Positions 10,671 through 21,371 are shown, counted from the first letter of the stretch. The stretch: 64,000 bases of DNA from Actinomycetota bacterium (GCA_029265315.1 JAJUJM010000002.1:124001-188000); one strand, 5' to 3'. Numbers and translations are program-made. Notes: generated by a model from the letters alone, not told the origin.

Positions 10671-12650
10671 TCAGTAGCGGTCGGCGCCGGACACGAGCTC
10701 TTCGACCACGTGCGGGTCCAGCAGTGTCGATGTGTCTCCGAACGCTTCGGTGCCGGTCTCACCAGCGGCTATCTTCCTCAGGATCCGACGCATGATCTTG
10801 CCCGAACGCGTCTTGGGCAGGTCGTGCGCGAACTGGATATGGTCGGGACTCGCGATGGGGCCTATCACCTTGCGCACGTGGCCGGTGAGCATCTTGGCCA
10901 ACTCCTCGCTCGGCATCTCCCCGGCGCGGAGCACGACGTACGCGAAGATGCCCTCACCCTTCACGGGATGGGGGAAGCCCACGACCGCCGCCTCGGTCAC
11001 GGCCTCGTGGGAGACGAGAGCGCTCTCGATCTCAGCGGTGCCCATGCGGTGTCCCGACACGTTGATGACGTCGTCGACCCGTCCCAAGAGCCAGAAGTCG
11101 CCGTCGACATCCACGCTCGCCCCGTCACCTGTGAAGTAGCGGCCGGGGAAACGCTCGAAGTAGACCTCGCGCATGCGCTTGTGCTCGGGGTCGCCCCACG
11201 TCCCACGCAACATCCCCGGCCATGGGCGCTCGATCACGAGCAGCCCGCCCTCGTCCACACCGGCCGGCGAGCCATCTTCACGCAGGACCCGGGGCTCGAC
11301 TCCGAAGAACGGCTTCGTGGCGGCGCCGGGCTTCAGCGGCGTCGCCCCCGGTAGCGGCGTGATCACGAAACCCCCGGTCTCCGTCTGCCAGTACGTGTCG
11401 ACGATGGGGCAGCGTCCGCCCCCGATGACCCGGTGGTACCACTCCCACACCTCGGGGTTGATGGGCTCCCCAACGCTTCCGAGCAGACGCAGGCTGGACA
11501 GGTCGTGCCGGGCGGGCCACCCATCGCCATGCCTCATGAGCGCTCGGAGCGCTGTCGGCGCCGTGTAGAAGCTCGATACGCGGAACTTCTCGACCGTGGC
11601 CCAGAAGCGCCCCGGGTCAGGAAAGGTCGGGACCCCTTCGAACATGAGCGTGGTCGCACCGGTGGCGAGCGGCCCGTACACGACGTAGCTGTGGCCGGTG
11701 ACCCAACCGATGTCGGCAGTGCACCAGAACACGTCCTCGTCACGGTGGTCGAAGACCTCCTCGAACGTCATCTGCGCGTAGAGCAGGTAGCCGGCCGACG
11801 TGTGCAGCACGCCCTTGGGCGTCCCCGTCGAACCACTCGTGTACAGGATGAACAGGGGGTCCTCGGCCCTCATCGGTTCCGGCTCGGAGCACCCACGCAC
11901 CTCCGGCGCGCTCATCTCCTGGTGCCACCACGTGTCGCGGTGTGGCTCCATGTTCACCGAGCCGCTTCCGCGCTGGACCACGACGCACGCCTCGATGCTG
12001 GGGCATTCGTAGAGGGCCTCATCGGCCGCAGACTTCAGCGGGACGTGCCTCCCGCCCCGCATCCCCTCATCGGCCGTGACGAGCAGCTTGGCCCCCGAGT
12101 CCTGTATGCGTCCCTTGAGCGCGCTCGACGAGAACCCGCCGAAGACGACGCTGTGTATCGCGCCGATGCGCGCGCACGCGAGCATGGCGATGGCAAGCTC
12201 AGGGATCATGGGCAGGTAGAGCGCCACCCTGTCGCCCTTGCCCACCCCCTTCTTGCGCAACACGTTCGCGAACTTGCACACATCGTGGTGGAGGTGCTGG
12301 TAGGTGTAGGTCCGCGTGCCGCCGTCGTCGCCCTCCCAGATGAGGGCGGCCTTGTTCCTGCGCCACGTGCCCAGGTGCCGGTCAAGACAGTTGGCGGAGA
12401 CATTGAGAACGCCGTCGGCGAACCACGTGTAGTCGAGCGCTTCGAATCCTCCTTGGAGAGCGACGGTCGGCTCCTTGACCCACGTGAGGCGTCGCAGCGC
12501 CTGCTCGAGCCAGAAGGCGCCGTCGGGCTCCAAGCTGCGGGCGTACATCTCGTTGTACGCATCCATGCTCGCTATCCTCGCTCTGGCGGCGAAGTCGCTC
12601 GGTGGAGCATAGACGCTTCTCGCTGCTGCTTCCCGACGCGTGTCGCTCAC
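10671..12650 (-). CDS. acs: Acetyl-CoA synthetase (AMP-forming)
   Basis: Converts acetate, ATP and CoA to acetyl-CoA, 659 residues, the usual length. Visible are the adenylate-forming motif [12 protein letters not shown], the hinge/A8 region [17 protein letters not shown] and the C-terminal TRSGKIMRR that carries the acetylatable catalytic Lys in the family. The GTG start was chosen for GAGGGG 7 nt upstream; it begins VSDTRRE. Divergent from larE with about 150 bp between. It is monocistronic as far as can be seen. Acetate activation would supply acetyl-CoA for the acc genes at 56-58 kb. Confidence 0.96.
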   Translation of the reverse strand: MSDTRREAAARSVYAPPSDFAARARIASMDAYNEMYARSLEPDGAFWLEQALRRLTWVKEPTVALQGGFEALDYTWFADGVLNVSANCLDRHLGTWRRNKAALIWEGDDGGTRTYTYQHLHHDVCKFANVLRKKGVGKGDRVALYLPMIPELAIAMLACARIGAIHSVVFGGFSSSALKGRIQDSGAKLLVTADEGMRGGRHVPLKSAADEALYECPSIEACVVVQRGSGSVNMEPHRDTWWHQEMSAPEVRGCSEPEPMRAEDPLFILYTSGSTGTPKGVLHTSAGYLLYAQMTFEEVFDHRDEDVFWCTADIGWVTGHSYVVYGPLATGATTLMFEGVPTFPDPGRFWATVEKFRVSSFYTAPTALRALMRHGDGWPARHDLSSLRLLGSVGEPINPEVWEWYHRVIGGGRCPIVDTYWQTETGGFVITPLPGATPLKPGAATKPFFGVEPRVLREDGSPAGVDEGGLLVIERPWPGMLRGTWGDPEHKRMREVYFERFPGRYFTGDGASVDVDGDFWLLGRVDDVINVSGHRMGTAEIESALVSHEAVTEAAVVGFPHPVKGEGIFAYVVLRAGEMPSEELAKMLTGHVRKVIGPIASPDHIQFAHDLPKTRSGKIMRRILRKIAAGETGTEAFGDTSTLLDPHVVEELVSGADRY

Positions 12651-12799
12651 GGCACACCCCTCAAAGACGATGACTCTGTCGGCCTTCCTGCTGTTCATTC
12701 CCCTGCGCTTGGCCATGCGTACGACCCCGCTCGTGTCAGAACCACGCTCAATGGGATGACGGCTATACTTCGGCTCACGCGACACCGCAGGAGGAGCCA

Positions 12800-13603
12800 G
12801 TGACCGTCACCGACAGATACGCCGCACTCTTGGAGCGTCTGGGCTCGTTCGACAGCATGCTCGTCGCCTACTCCGGCGGAGTCGACTCCACACTGCTCGC
12901 CGTGGCGGCCCACGCCGCACTTGGCGACAGGTGCCGCGCCGTGCTGGCCACCGGTGACACCTACCCCGCAAGCGAGATCGCCCAGGCCAGGCGCTTGGCT
13001 CACGATCTTGGCTTGAACCTGATCGAGGTCGAGACGTATGAGCTGGCCGACCCGCGATTCGCCGCCAACACGCCGGAGCGCTGCTACTGGTGCAAGCTCG
13101 AGCTGTTCGGCCTCCTCGGCCGTGTCGCCGATGTCCACGGGCTTTCCGTGGTGGCTGACGGCAGCAACTCAGACGACCTCGACGACCACAGGCCCGGGGC
13201 GCGAGCTGCCGCAGAGCTGGGCATCGTGAGCCCCTTGCAAGACGTCGGCATGACGAAGGCCGATGTGCGCGCTGCCGCACGTGCGCTGGACCTGCCCAAC
13301 TGGGACAAACCATCCATGGCCTGCCTGGCTTCGCGCTTCCCCTACGGTGAGGCGATCACAGACGCAGGCATCGCACGGGTCTCGGCCGCCGAAGAGGCGC
13401 TGCGAAAGCTGGGACTCAAGCAGTTCAGAGTGCGCAGTCACGGCGATGTCGCTCGTATCGAGGTCGCCACCGACGAGATGGAGCACGCGTGGCTGATGCG
13501 AGAAGCCATCGCCGAGGTGGGGCGCCGAGCCGGTTTCGCCTACGTCACCCAGGACCTGGACGGCTACCGGACGGGCTCGATGAATGAGGTGCTGTCCGCC
13601 TGA
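12800..13603 (+). CDS. larE: LarE-like ATP-dependent sacrificial sulfur transferase
   Basis: PP-loop ATPase family that, in lactobacilli, adenylates the pyridinium precursor of the nickel-pincer nucleotide and donates sulfur from its own cysteine. 267 residues. Visible are the PP-loop [12 protein letters not shown], the pair CYWCK and [11 protein letters not shown], whose Cys matches the sacrificial Cys region. The GTG start follows GGAGGAG. A TATACT -10 element sits at 12764-12769. No larA, larB or larC lies nearby, so the protein may serve a distant lar locus or be a paralogue with a different sulfur acceptor. Confidence 0.85.
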   Translation: MTVTDRYAALLERLGSFDSMLVAYSGGVDSTLLAVAAHAALGDRCRAVLATGDTYPASEIAQARRLAHDLGLNLIEVETYELADPRFAANTPERCYWCKLELFGLLGRVADVHGLSVVADGSNSDDLDDHRPGARAAAELGIVSPLQDVGMTKADVRAAARALDLPNWDKPSMACLASRFPYGEAITDAGIARVSAAEEALRKLGLKQFRVRSHGDVARIEVATDEMEHAWLMREAIAEVGRRAGFAYVTQDLDGYRTGSMNEVLSA

Positions 13604-13664
13604 CGACCGCCCCGCGGCAGGTTTCGCAGGCGGTGCCCTCACGCATCCGGCCGGACCGCTCGCA

Positions 13665-15032
13665 TCATCCGGCCAGCACCCGCAGTGAGGCCCTCATCGC
13701 GTCCGGCAGTCGCGTCGCGAGGCGTGCCGGGCGAAGCATCTCCCTGGCGATGAGCCGCGTCGCGTATGGCTTGGCCGCCTCGGTGATGTCGATGTCCGGG
13801 TAGAGTGCTCGCGAGACACCCTCCACGGTGACGAGGGCCTTCACGAGCAGCCCGTAACCAGGCGGTATCACGACGCGTTCCTCGTGCATGATGCGCAGGA
13901 ATCCCACGGCGAACGCACGCACATCACGGGGCGGGCTCGAGAGCGTGTCCGCCATCAGGTCCGCCACCTTGTCGCGTACGCGCGCCCGAGACGCCTCGGG
14001 CACCACCAGGCCGAGCTCCGCCGAGTAGCGCAGAGCACGGTCGGCGTCACCGTAGACCGTGGCCGCGAGCACCTGCGCGATGGCGATCCGCTGGGCCGGC
14101 TCGGTGCGTCCGACGATGCCGAAATCCAGGTAGCAGATACGGCCATCCGGCGTGACGAACAGGTTCGCCGGGTGCAGGTCCGCATGGAAACGGCCCAGCT
14201 CCAGGACCTGTCGCAGGAAGACGTTTGCTCCGTGCATAGCCAGTGCTCGACCGTCGATGCCGGCACGGGCCGCCTCGTCGAGCTCTGAGAGTCGCCATCC
14301 GTCCACGAACTCCGTGGTCAGGACGCGCCGAGTCGTCAGGGGCCACACGACGCGCGGGACCACCATGAGCGGGTCGTCGCGGAAGTCGAATGCGAAGCGG
14401 TCGGCCACGCGCGCCTCCCGGCGCAGGTCGCATTCCGAGCACAGCGAGGCCGCGAATTCGTCAAGCAGGGCCTCGACGTTCAGGCGGCCGAGGTTCGCCC
14501 AGCGCCCGATTCCCGACACGAGGGACCTCGCTGTGGCGATATCGGCCAGGATCGCCGCTTCAGCACCGGGCCTCACGACCTTGACGGCGAGGACGGACCC
14601 GCCCGGGAGCGTAGGCCCTGACACCGGCCGGTAGGGCCTCGCGAGGACCGCACGGTGGACCTGTGCGATGGAGGCGCTCGCGACGGGCTCATCGTCGAAC
14701 CGTGCGAACACCTGCGTGATCGGGGCGCCGAGGTCCTGCTCGATGACGCGACGGACGGCATCGGAGGGCACGGGAGGGACGGCGTCCTGGAGCCGCTCCA
14801 TCTCGAACACGAGCTCGGGGCTGAAGACGTCCGGTCGCACCGAGATGACTTGGCCCAACTTGATGAATGCGGGCCCGAGCTGCTGGAAGGCCTCTCGAAG
14901 CGCCTTCGCTCGACCCCGCGTGCGAGCGCGGGCATCGACGTGAAGTGACCCGCGGCACAGCGCCGAGCCGATGACCCACGCCATCATCGACGCGCGGCTC
15001 GCGACGCCGCCGGCCTCGGGTCGTCGGTTCAT
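13665..15032 (-). CDS. ABC1/UbiB/AarF-family atypical kinase
   Basis: A 455-residue member of the ABC1 (UbiB/ADCK) atypical kinase-like family. Visible are the KxGQ motif (IKLGQVISVRPD), the Ala-rich region with SIAQVHRA, VLAVKVVRPG with the catalytic Lys, FHADLHPANLF and the metal-binding YLDFGIVG. The C-terminal tail has hydrophobic stretches that may contact membrane. Its start overlaps the upstream 114-residue gene by 4 nt (ATGA), so the two are translationally coupled. UbiB homologues support isoprenoid quinone synthesis; the role here is not shown. Confidence 0.88.
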   Translation of the reverse strand: MNRRPEAGGVASRASMMAWVIGSALCRGSLHVDARARTRGRAKALREAFQQLGPAFIKLGQVISVRPDVFSPELVFEMERLQDAVPPVPSDAVRRVIEQDLGAPITQVFARFDDEPVASASIAQVHRAVLARPYRPVSGPTLPGGSVLAVKVVRPGAEAAILADIATARSLVSGIGRWANLGRLNVEALLDEFAASLCSECDLRREARVADRFAFDFRDDPLMVVPRVVWPLTTRRVLTTEFVDGWRLSELDEAARAGIDGRALAMHGANVFLRQVLELGRFHADLHPANLFVTPDGRICYLDFGIVGRTEPAQRIAIAQVLAATVYGDADRALRYSAELGLVVPEASRARVRDKVADLMADTLSSPPRDVRAFAVGFLRIMHEERVVIPPGYGLLVKALVTVEGVSRALYPDIDITEAAKPYATRLIAREMLRPARLATRLPDAMRASLRVLAG

Positions 15033-15373
15033 CGCTGCCGGTCAGCCAGGATGGCGTCAAGCGACGTCTGAAGCGATTCGATGCGTCCCCTGAGTTCGGC
15101 GACCTCGAACCGCAGCTCCTCGAGGCGGGCCGCGACGTCTGCCCGCGAACCCGGTGCCTCGACCTTCCCGCTCGCCAGTTCCGCTTTGAGCCGTTCCTTC
15201 TCGGCGGCGATCATGGCAGACAGGCCGTCGACGAACGCATCCGGTCCGGCCGACATCTCACCCGGCTCGGCCGATTCGCCGCGCGCCACCGCCGCCTTCC
15301 AGCCCTCGTCAGCGGTCTCGTGGACCAACGCCCATGCCGCCATGAGACGCAAGAACTCCTCGTTGCCGGACAT
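15029..15373 (-). CDS. Small coiled-coil protein of unknown function
   Basis: A 114-residue acidic protein. The N-terminal half is helical (MAAWALVHETADEGW), and the C-terminal third has heptad-like repeats (LEELRFEVAELRGRIESL) consistent with a coiled coil. It is locked between two genes: its start shares the TGATG of the metal ATPase stop, and its own stop overlaps the ABC1 kinase start. The placement suggests a partner of the ABC1 kinase. It looks loosely like phasin-type helical proteins, but I would not name it. Confidence 0.75.
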   Translation of the reverse strand: MSGNEEFLRLMAAWALVHETADEGWKAAVARGESAEPGEMSAGPDAFVDGLSAMIAAEKERLKAELASGKVEAPGSRADVAARLEELRFEVAELRGRIESLQTSLDAILADRQR

Positions 15374-17604
15374 CAGGCACGCCCTTCTTCATCGAAGACT
15401 TTACGACGCGGCTTTCGCAGGAGCCGCATGCCATTCACTATCACCAACAGAGCCACGCCCGTATCAGCGAACACCGCCATCCACAGCGTCGCACGCCCGA
15501 GAGCAGCCAGCGCGAGGAACACGAGCTTGACCGCGATCGAGGCGGTCACATTCTGCGCGATCACCCGCATCGTGCGACGACCAAGGTCGACGAACCCGGC
15601 GAGCGCTCTCAGGTCGTCACGCATGAGGGCGACGTCGGCGGTCTCAAGGGCCGTGTCTGTGCCGGCCGCGCCCATCGCGACGCCTATGTCGGCCGCTGCC
15701 AGCGCCGGCGCGTCGTTGACGCCGTCTCCGACCATCAACACGCGACCGTGACGGCCGGCCAATTCACGTACAGCGTCCGTCTTGCCCTGCGGCATCAGTC
15801 CCGCCCGGACCTCTGTGACCCCGGTCTTCTCTGCGATCGCGCGAGCGACACGCTCGTTGTCACCGGTCAACATGACGAGGTGCTCGACTCCGAGCGCTTT
15901 CAGGGAACGCAGCGCCTCGGACGCCTCTGCGCGCACCATGTCCGCGACACCGATCAGACCCAACACTCGACTGGCGTCGCACACCACCAGAACGGTCATG
16001 CCGGCGTCCTCCAAAGCATCGATGACCGTGGTGACGTCGTGTCCGACGCGTCCTTCGCGTCGGGCCGGGCCCGGTCCGGTGACGTCGTATCGGGTCCCGT
16101 CGACGACACCGGACACGCCGTACCCGGGCGTCTCGACCACGTCCGACACCGGTCTTGGCACGACACCCTGCAGCTCGGCCGCTCTGACGATGGCGCCCGC
16201 GAGCGGATGGTTCGAGTGCGACTCGACCGAGACTGCGACGGCGAGGAGCTCGGCCGATGTCGCCTGCAGAGGCTCTATGCGCTGGACCTCGGGCCTGCCC
16301 ACGGTGAGTGTGCCCGTCTTGTCGAACGCGACCACTCCCACGTTCGCTGCCGCTTCGAGGAAAGCCCCTCCCTTGACCAACACTCCATCACGTCCGGCCC
16401 GCGTGATGCCGCTCACGATCGAGACCGGCGTCGAGATGACCAGGGCGCACGGACACGACACGACCAACATCACCAAGGCGCGACGCGCCCATTCGGCCCA
16501 TGGTGCGGTGGTGAACCCGAACGATGCCGCGACCAGCGGTGGGACGACCGCGATCATGAGCGCGAGCAGAATCACGCTCGGCGTATACACCGCGCTGAAG
16601 CGGTCCACGAAGCGCTGCACGGGGGCCTTGGAAGCCTGCGCCTCCTCGACCAGGTAGACGATGCGGGCCAGCGTCGAGTCCGAAGCGGTGGCGGTGACCC
16701 GCACGTCGATGAGCCCGGTCGTGTTGAGCGTGCCTCCGAAGACCCTGTCGCCAGGAGCCTTGGCAACCGGCACCGATTCGCCGGTGATCGCCGCCTCGTC
16801 GATCGCGGTCGTCCCGGTGACGACCTCTCCGTCCAACGGGACCCGCTCACCGGGACGGACACTTACCGTCTCTCCGATCACCACATCGTCCGCATCGACC
16901 TCGACGAGCTGGCCGGCCCTTCGGACCCGCGCGGTCGACGGCGCCAGGTCCATGAGGTCCCTGATGGAGCGTCGTGTGCGCTCAAGCGAACGGGACTCGA
17001 GCAGGCCACCCACCGCGAACAGGAAGAACACCGTCGCGCCCTCGCCCCACTCGCCGAGCGCCGCGGCCCCGAACACCGCCGCGCTCATGAGCACGTTCAT
17101 GTCCAGCACCCGCGCCCTCAAGGACACGAGCGCCCGCCGCCACACCAACAGACCTCCGAAGACGATCGCCAGCGCGAATGCTGCCGTCACGACCGACTGC
17201 GGTGCGCCGAAACGGTCGAGCAACGCTCCGCACGCTGCGGACGCGCCACTGCCGAGGGCGGAGATCTCGGCGAGGTGACGCTCGAACCATGGACGCGCGG
17301 GGACGGAGACCTCCTGACCGCGCTCATCGAGAGGCTCGACCCCATGCCCTGAGGACTCCACCATGGCCACCACGGCCGCCCTCGGGTCGAGTTCGGGGTC
17401 ATACTCGATGAGAAGCGTGGCGCTCGCGAAGTTCAGGTCGGCGGAGATCACGCCATCGATACGTGCGACTGACGCACCCACGGTGCGCGCGCAGTCGGGT
17501 CAATCGAGTCCGGTCACCCGCCACGAGGCACGGCACGGCGGCTGCTCACAGGGTACCTCGGGGCTGGCCGGCGGCCGACGGGGATCTCGCTTGTCACTGC
17601 TCAT
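15373..17604 (-). CDS. P1B-type Zn/Cd/Pb-translocating ATPase with in-frame TGA (candidate selenocysteine) in its N-terminal metal site
   Basis: Membrane pump exporting soft divalent metals. From the ATG at 17604 the frame is open to 15373 except for one TGA at 17500-17502 (codon 35), giving 743 residues if read through. The TGA falls exactly where a heavy-metal-associated domain has its first cysteine: GLD-(TGA)-PDCA against the usual GMDCxxCA. The rest is intact: SCPCALVISTPV in the transport helix (Zn/Cd/Pb subclass), phosphorylation site FDKTGTLTVG, MVGDGVNDAPAL, and Asp in the last helices (FADTGVAL). A stem-loop immediately follows the TGA. Conventional calling would start at GTG 17481 and lose the site. 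In-frame ATGs also exist at 17619 and 17628, the latter overlapping the upstream stop (TGATG). Alternatives are a nonsense mutation or a sequencing error. Confidence 0.85.
17467..17502 (-). promoter_or_regulatory. Candidate bacterial SECIS: TGA plus downstream stem-loop
   Basis: On the minus strand the TGA (17502-17500) is followed, after CCC, by a two-part stem. The lower 5 bp are GACTG/CAGTC (17496-17492 with 17471-17467). A 4-by-1 internal loop follows, then an upper 6 bp CGCACC/GGTGCG (17487-17482 with 17478-17473) closing a GUG loop (17481-17479). The apical loop starts 19 nt past the TGA and its first base is G. This matches the published general rules for bacterial SECIS (loop 16-37 nt from UGA, small loop, G in its first two positions). 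No Sec machinery genes lie in this window. Confidence 0.5.
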
Positions 17605-17627
17605 CGTGCTTCGGCGCATCCGCGCCA

Positions 17628-17987
17628 TCACTGCCCGCCGAAGCCGTACTCCTCCATGAGCGGATCGAACGCTTGGACGTTCCAGTCTATGCCGAGAGAG
17701 CGTAGCGTCTCGTAGTACGTCTCCTCGGTGTACTCCTTGTTCAGGATGTGGAAGCGGGCCCCGTTCAGTCCGACGCAGAAGGCGCAGTCACGGCAGTCGA
17801 TGCACTGCACGCACTCGATGATGCTGTCGGAGTTGTGACAGTTGATGCAGTTACGCGAGTTGTACACGTAGTTGCAGTTGCGGCACGCCTCCACGTTGAA
17901 GCAACCGTAGTTGTTCGCAGCGTCCCGATCGAGCGTGTGCTCGTTCTTGATGCGCGCCCACTCGCGCTGGAACTCAGCCATGTCCAT
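17628..17987 (-). CDS. Cysteine-rich CxxC-repeat protein coupled to the metal ATPase
   Basis: A 119-residue protein with ten cysteines between about residues 28 and 80, mostly in CxxC or CxC-type pairs (CRNC, CINC, CVQC, CRDC, CAFC), interleaved with Asn/Asp/Ser. A Cys-free tail follows, with an NKEYTEETYYE segment. The spacing resembles Cys-rich repeat proteins with a CxxCxGL...NKxY ending seen in uncultivated bacteria; no function is established that I know of. The ATG was chosen because GGGG lies 9 nt upstream; an internal ATG 2 codons later is possible. Its stop TGA shares a base with an in-frame ATG of the ATPase (TGATG), suggesting coupled expression and possibly metal binding or delivery (inference). 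Confidence 0.75.
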   Translation of the reverse strand: MDMAEFQREWARIKNEHTLDRDAANNYGCFNVEACRNCNYVYNSRNCINCHNSDSIIECVQCIDCRDCAFCVGLNGARFHILNKEYTEETYYETLRSLGIDWNVQAFDPLMEEYGFGGQ

Positions 17988-18053
17988 GTGTTCGAACCCC
18001 AATCCGGATGCCCGTTCCTGCGAACAGGTTACCACGCGCGCGCACGCGCGGAA

Positions 18054-20165
18054 TCAGCGTCTGCGCTTCCGTGTGCCGTGAGCGCTTCCTTTCCGGGCGC
18101 CCTGCTTCAGGCGATTCAAGACCTCGGCCGCCTCACTGCCCTCGATCTCGGTCCTGAGCTTGACAACCTGGTCTCGCAGACGCGCTGCCTGCTCGAAGTC
18201 GAGAGCCTCCGCCGCCGCGGCCATCTCGTCCTCCATGCTGGCGAGCAGCCGCAGCGCTTCGGCTTTCGGGAGCTTGCCGAGTTCCCGTGCGGCCTCCGCA
18301 GCACTCGTGGCCATCACCTCGCCCTCACGCACGTACTGCACGATGTCCGCGATGGCCTTGCGGATCGTCTGCGGCTCGATCCCGTGCTCAACGTTGTAGG
18401 CGAGCTGGATCTCCCGACGCCGGTTCGTCTCATCGATCGCAAGCCTCATCGAGTCCGTGAGGCGGTCAGCGTACATGATCACCTGCCCCGACACGTTGCG
18501 CGCCGCCCGGCCGATGGTCTGGATCAGCGACCGGAAGTTGCGCAAGAACCCTTCCTTGTCAGCGTCCAGGATGGCGACGAGGGAGACTTCAGGAAGGTCG
18601 AGCCCTTCACGCAGCAGGTTGATGCCCACGACGACGTCGATGACGCCCTGCCTCAGCTCACGCAGGATGTCGACGCGCTCCAGGGTACCTATGTCCGAAT
18701 GCAGGTAGCGTACCTTCACGCCCTGCTCGAACAGGTAGTCGGTGAGATCTTCGGCCATCTTCTTGGTGAGCGTCGTGACAAGGATGCGCTCGTCACGCTC
18801 GACCCGCTGCTTGATCTCGGCCAGAAGGTCGTCGACTTGGCCCTTCACGGGGCGGACGATGACCTCGGGGTCCACGAGACCGGTCGGCCGGATGATCTGC
18901 TCGACCACCTGCTGACTGATTCCGAGCTCGTAGTCACCCGGCGTGGCGGACACGTAGATGAACTGTGGCACGCGCTGCTCGAACTCATCGAAGCGCAGCG
19001 GGCGGTTGTCGAGCGCGCTCGGCAACCGGAAGCCGTGTTCGACCAGCGTGACTTTCCGGCTTCTGTCGCCTTCGTGCATGCCACGGATCTGCGGCACCGT
19101 GACATGGCTCTCATCGATGATGCACAGGAAGTCGTCAGGGAAGTAGTCGATGAGCGTGTTGGGCGGCTCACCGGGAGCGCGTCCGTCCAAGTGGCGCGAG
19201 TAGTTCTCGATGCCACTCGTGAAGCCCATCGTCTCGAGCATCTCGAGGTCGTAGTTCGTGCGCATCTCCAGACGCTGCGCCTCAAGCAGCTTCCCCTCTG
19301 TCCGGAGTTCCGCCAGCCGCTGCTGCAATTCGTCAGCGATGGTGACGAGCGCCTGCCTGAGCTTCTTCTGCTCGGTGACGTAGTGGGTGGCCGGCCACAC
19401 CGGGACTGACCGGAAGTGGTTCAGCACTTCGCCCGTGGTCTGGTCGACCTCAGCGATGCTCTCGATCTCGTCACCGAAGAACTCGACGCGCACCGGGTGG
19501 TCGGCGTACGGCGGGAAGATGTCCACCACGTCGCCCCTCACGCGGAACGTGCCCCGCGAAAGGTCGAAGTCGTTGCGGTCGTACTGGATCTCGATGAGGT
19601 CACGCATGAGCTGGTCGCGGTCGTAGCCTCGCTCGATGTCCAGGAATGCAGCCATCCCGGCATAGTCCTCGGGCGACCCGATGCCATAGATGCAGCTCAC
19701 AGACGCGACCACGACCACGTCGCGGCGAGACAGCAGAGCCGCGGTCGCGGCGTGCCGGAGCTTCTCGACCTCTTCGTTGATCGACGCGTCCTTCTCGATG
19801 AACGTGTCGGTCGTCGGGACGTACGCTTCGGGCTGGTAGTAGTCGTAGTAGCTGACGAAGTACACGACCGCGTTGTCGGGCAGGAACTCCTTGAGTTCGC
19901 TCGCGAGCTGCGCGGCGAGCGTCTTGTTCGGGGCCATGACGAGCGTCGGCTTCTGGACCCCCTCGATGACCTTGGCCATGGTGAACGTCTTGCCGCTGCC
20001 GGTGACGCCGAGCAATGTCTGGTAGCGTAGCTCCCGAATCACGCCATCCACCAGCTCAGCGATGGCCTTCGGTTGGTCGCCTGCCGGCTCGAATTGCGCG
20101 ACGACCCTGAAGGGCCGGTCGAGCCCATCGGCCCGTGGTACCCGTCGACCCCTGTCGTCACTCAC
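18054..20165 (-). CDS. uvrB: UvrB, excinuclease ABC subunit B
   Basis: Damage-verifying helicase-like subunit of nucleotide excision repair, 703 residues. Visible are [11 protein letters not shown], Walker [11 protein letters not shown], the Tyr-rich beta-hairpin [10 protein letters not shown], helicase motif DESH and the C-terminal UVR motif ([11 protein letters not shown]) that contacts UvrC. The GTG start at 20165 lies inside the end of the upstream lytic transglycosylase gene (8-nt overlap); longer in-frame starts would add about 46 residues of unlikely sequence. No LexA-type operator is evident, as expected for a gene embedded in an operon. Confidence 0.97.
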   Translation of the reverse strand: MSDDRGRRVPRADGLDRPFRVVAQFEPAGDQPKAIAELVDGVIRELRYQTLLGVTGSGKTFTMAKVIEGVQKPTLVMAPNKTLAAQLASELKEFLPDNAVVYFVSYYDYYQPEAYVPTTDTFIEKDASINEEVEKLRHAATAALLSRRDVVVVASVSCIYGIGSPEDYAGMAAFLDIERGYDRDQLMRDLIEIQYDRNDFDLSRGTFRVRGDVVDIFPPYADHPVRVEFFGDEIESIAEVDQTTGEVLNHFRSVPVWPATHYVTEQKKLRQALVTIADELQQRLAELRTEGKLLEAQRLEMRTNYDLEMLETMGFTSGIENYSRHLDGRAPGEPPNTLIDYFPDDFLCIIDESHVTVPQIRGMHEGDRSRKVTLVEHGFRLPSALDNRPLRFDEFEQRVPQFIYVSATPGDYELGISQQVVEQIIRPTGLVDPEVIVRPVKGQVDDLLAEIKQRVERDERILVTTLTKKMAEDLTDYLFEQGVKVRYLHSDIGTLERVDILRELRQGVIDVVVGINLLREGLDLPEVSLVAILDADKEGFLRNFRSLIQTIGRAARNVSGQVIMYADRLTDSMRLAIDETNRRREIQLAYNVEHGIEPQTIRKAIADIVQYVREGEVMATSAAEAARELGKLPKAEALRLLASMEDEMAAAAEALDFEQAARLRDQVVKLRTEIEGSEAAEVLNRLKQGARKGSAHGTRKRRR

Positions 20166-20754
20166 GCCCTGACCACCCTTCGAACACGCCAGGGTACAGC
20201 ACTTCGTACCTGTCCTTGGCCCGAGACACCCTGAGTACGAAGTGGCGAGTCTCGGGGAACTCGATTCGGTCCCGTATGTCGCCACCCTGTTCGGCCCACG
20301 CATCAGCGTTGGCCAACCCCGCGTTGTAGGCCGCGAGCGCCGTCTCTATCTCGTGGTACCGCTCGACAAGATAACGCAGATACGCTGAACCGTACTCCAG
20401 ATTGACCGCCGGGTCCTCAAGACGGGCCGGTGGGTACCGGTCGGCGTCCACCACGCCGCGCTCAGCGAGCTCGACCGCGGTCGACGGCATGACCTGCATG
20501 AGGCCCACCGCCCCCGCGGTTGACTGCGCACCCGGGTCCCAATCGCTCTCGGCCTCGATGACCGCGGCGATGAGGTAGGGGCTGACTCTGTGCCGGGTCG
20601 CGGACGCCGCGATCTCGGAGACATGGTCGAGCTGGTAGTAGCGGCGCTGCCACGCCTCGGGCCCCCGCAGGAACATGAACGTGGTGGCGGCGAGCAAAGC
20701 CACAACGCCGAGGATGACCCACCGGTACGCGGCGAGCGGATCGGCTCGTCTCAT
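20158..20754 (-). CDS. Membrane-anchored lytic transglycosylase (SLT family)
   Basis: Murein hydrolase that cleaves the MurNAc-GlcNAc bond, 198 residues. An N-terminal transmembrane anchor (about 12-30) is followed by a Slt70-type domain with catalytic Glu in [11 protein letters not shown], then [13 protein letters not shown] and AYNAG. The start overlaps the coaE stop by 4 nt (ATGA) and the end overlaps uvrB, so it is embedded in a coaE-slt-uvrB transcript. The catalytic domain should face the wall side. Confidence 0.92.
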   Translation of the reverse strand: MRRADPLAAYRWVILGVVALLAATTFMFLRGPEAWQRRYYQLDHVSEIAASATRHRVSPYLIAAVIEAESDWDPGAQSTAGAVGLMQVMPSTAVELAERGVVDADRYPPARLEDPAVNLEYGSAYLRYLVERYHEIETALAAYNAGLANADAWAEQGGDIRDRIEFPETRHFVLRVSRAKDRYEVLYPGVFEGWSGRE

Positions 20755-21371
20755 GAGTGCCGTACGCCGCCCATCGCGACCCGGTCGTCCCAGTACCGTT
20801 GAAGAGCGGCCCGAAACTGCGCGAGCGTCCCATCGTTGACGATGACGTCATCAGCGAGTTCGGCGCGCTCGGCGTCGGTCGCCTGACAGGCGATGCGGGC
20901 GCGTGCGTCGGCTTCAGTCATGCCTCGGGCGACCGCTCTTTCCACGCGGAGCCTCTCCGGGGCCTCGATCGCGAGCACCTGGTCGGCAAGCTCTCGGAAG
21001 ACAGGCGCCTCGACGAGCAACGGGACATCCAAGACGACCACTTCGGGCTTCATGGGAAGCGCGTCGAGCTCGCGCAGCGCCGGACCGACCTCACTGGCGA
21101 CGACGGGATGCACGATCGAGTTGAGGCGCTGGGCCCTCTCACGAGAGCTGAACGCCTTCTCGGCGAGCGCCGTCCGGTCAAGCGAACCGTCGTCGCCCAC
21201 CACGTCAGGGCCGAACTCCTCGACGATGGCCTGAAACGCCGCCGTACCCGGCCTGATGATTGCGCGAGCGACATCATCAAGGCTCAGCACGGCGGCGCCC
21301 AGCGAGCGGAAATGGTCCGCTGCGGTCGATTTGCCCGAACCGAGCCCGCCTGTGACCGCGACGATCAGCAT
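20751..21371 (-). CDS. coaE: Dephospho-CoA kinase
   Basis: Last step of coenzyme A synthesis: phosphorylates the 3'-OH of dephospho-CoA. 206 residues. Visible are Walker A TGGLGSGKST at the N terminus, LSLDDVAR (acceptor-site Asp), a LID region and the C-terminal DDVIVNDG. It follows rpsA after a terminator-like hairpin, so it may have its own promoter or depend on readthrough. It overlaps the lytic transglycosylase gene by 4 nt. Confidence 0.95.
   Translation of the reverse strand: MLIVAVTGGLGSGKSTAADHFRSLGAAVLSLDDVARAIIRPGTAAFQAIVEEFGPDVVGDDGSLDRTALAEKAFSSRERAQRLNSIVHPVVASEVGPALRELDALPMKPEVVVLDVPLLVEAPVFRELADQVLAIEAPERLRVERAVARGMTEADARARIACQATDAERAELADDVIVNDGTLAQFRAALQRYWDDRVAMGGVRHS

Noticed and set aside
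17467-17502. Simple nonsense mutation making the ATPase a pseudogene
   Set aside because: Not excluded, but the remaining more than 700 codons are intact with all catalytic motifs, the flanking residues keep the metal-site pattern and a stem-loop of SECIS geometry follows; kept as the main alternative in the finding.
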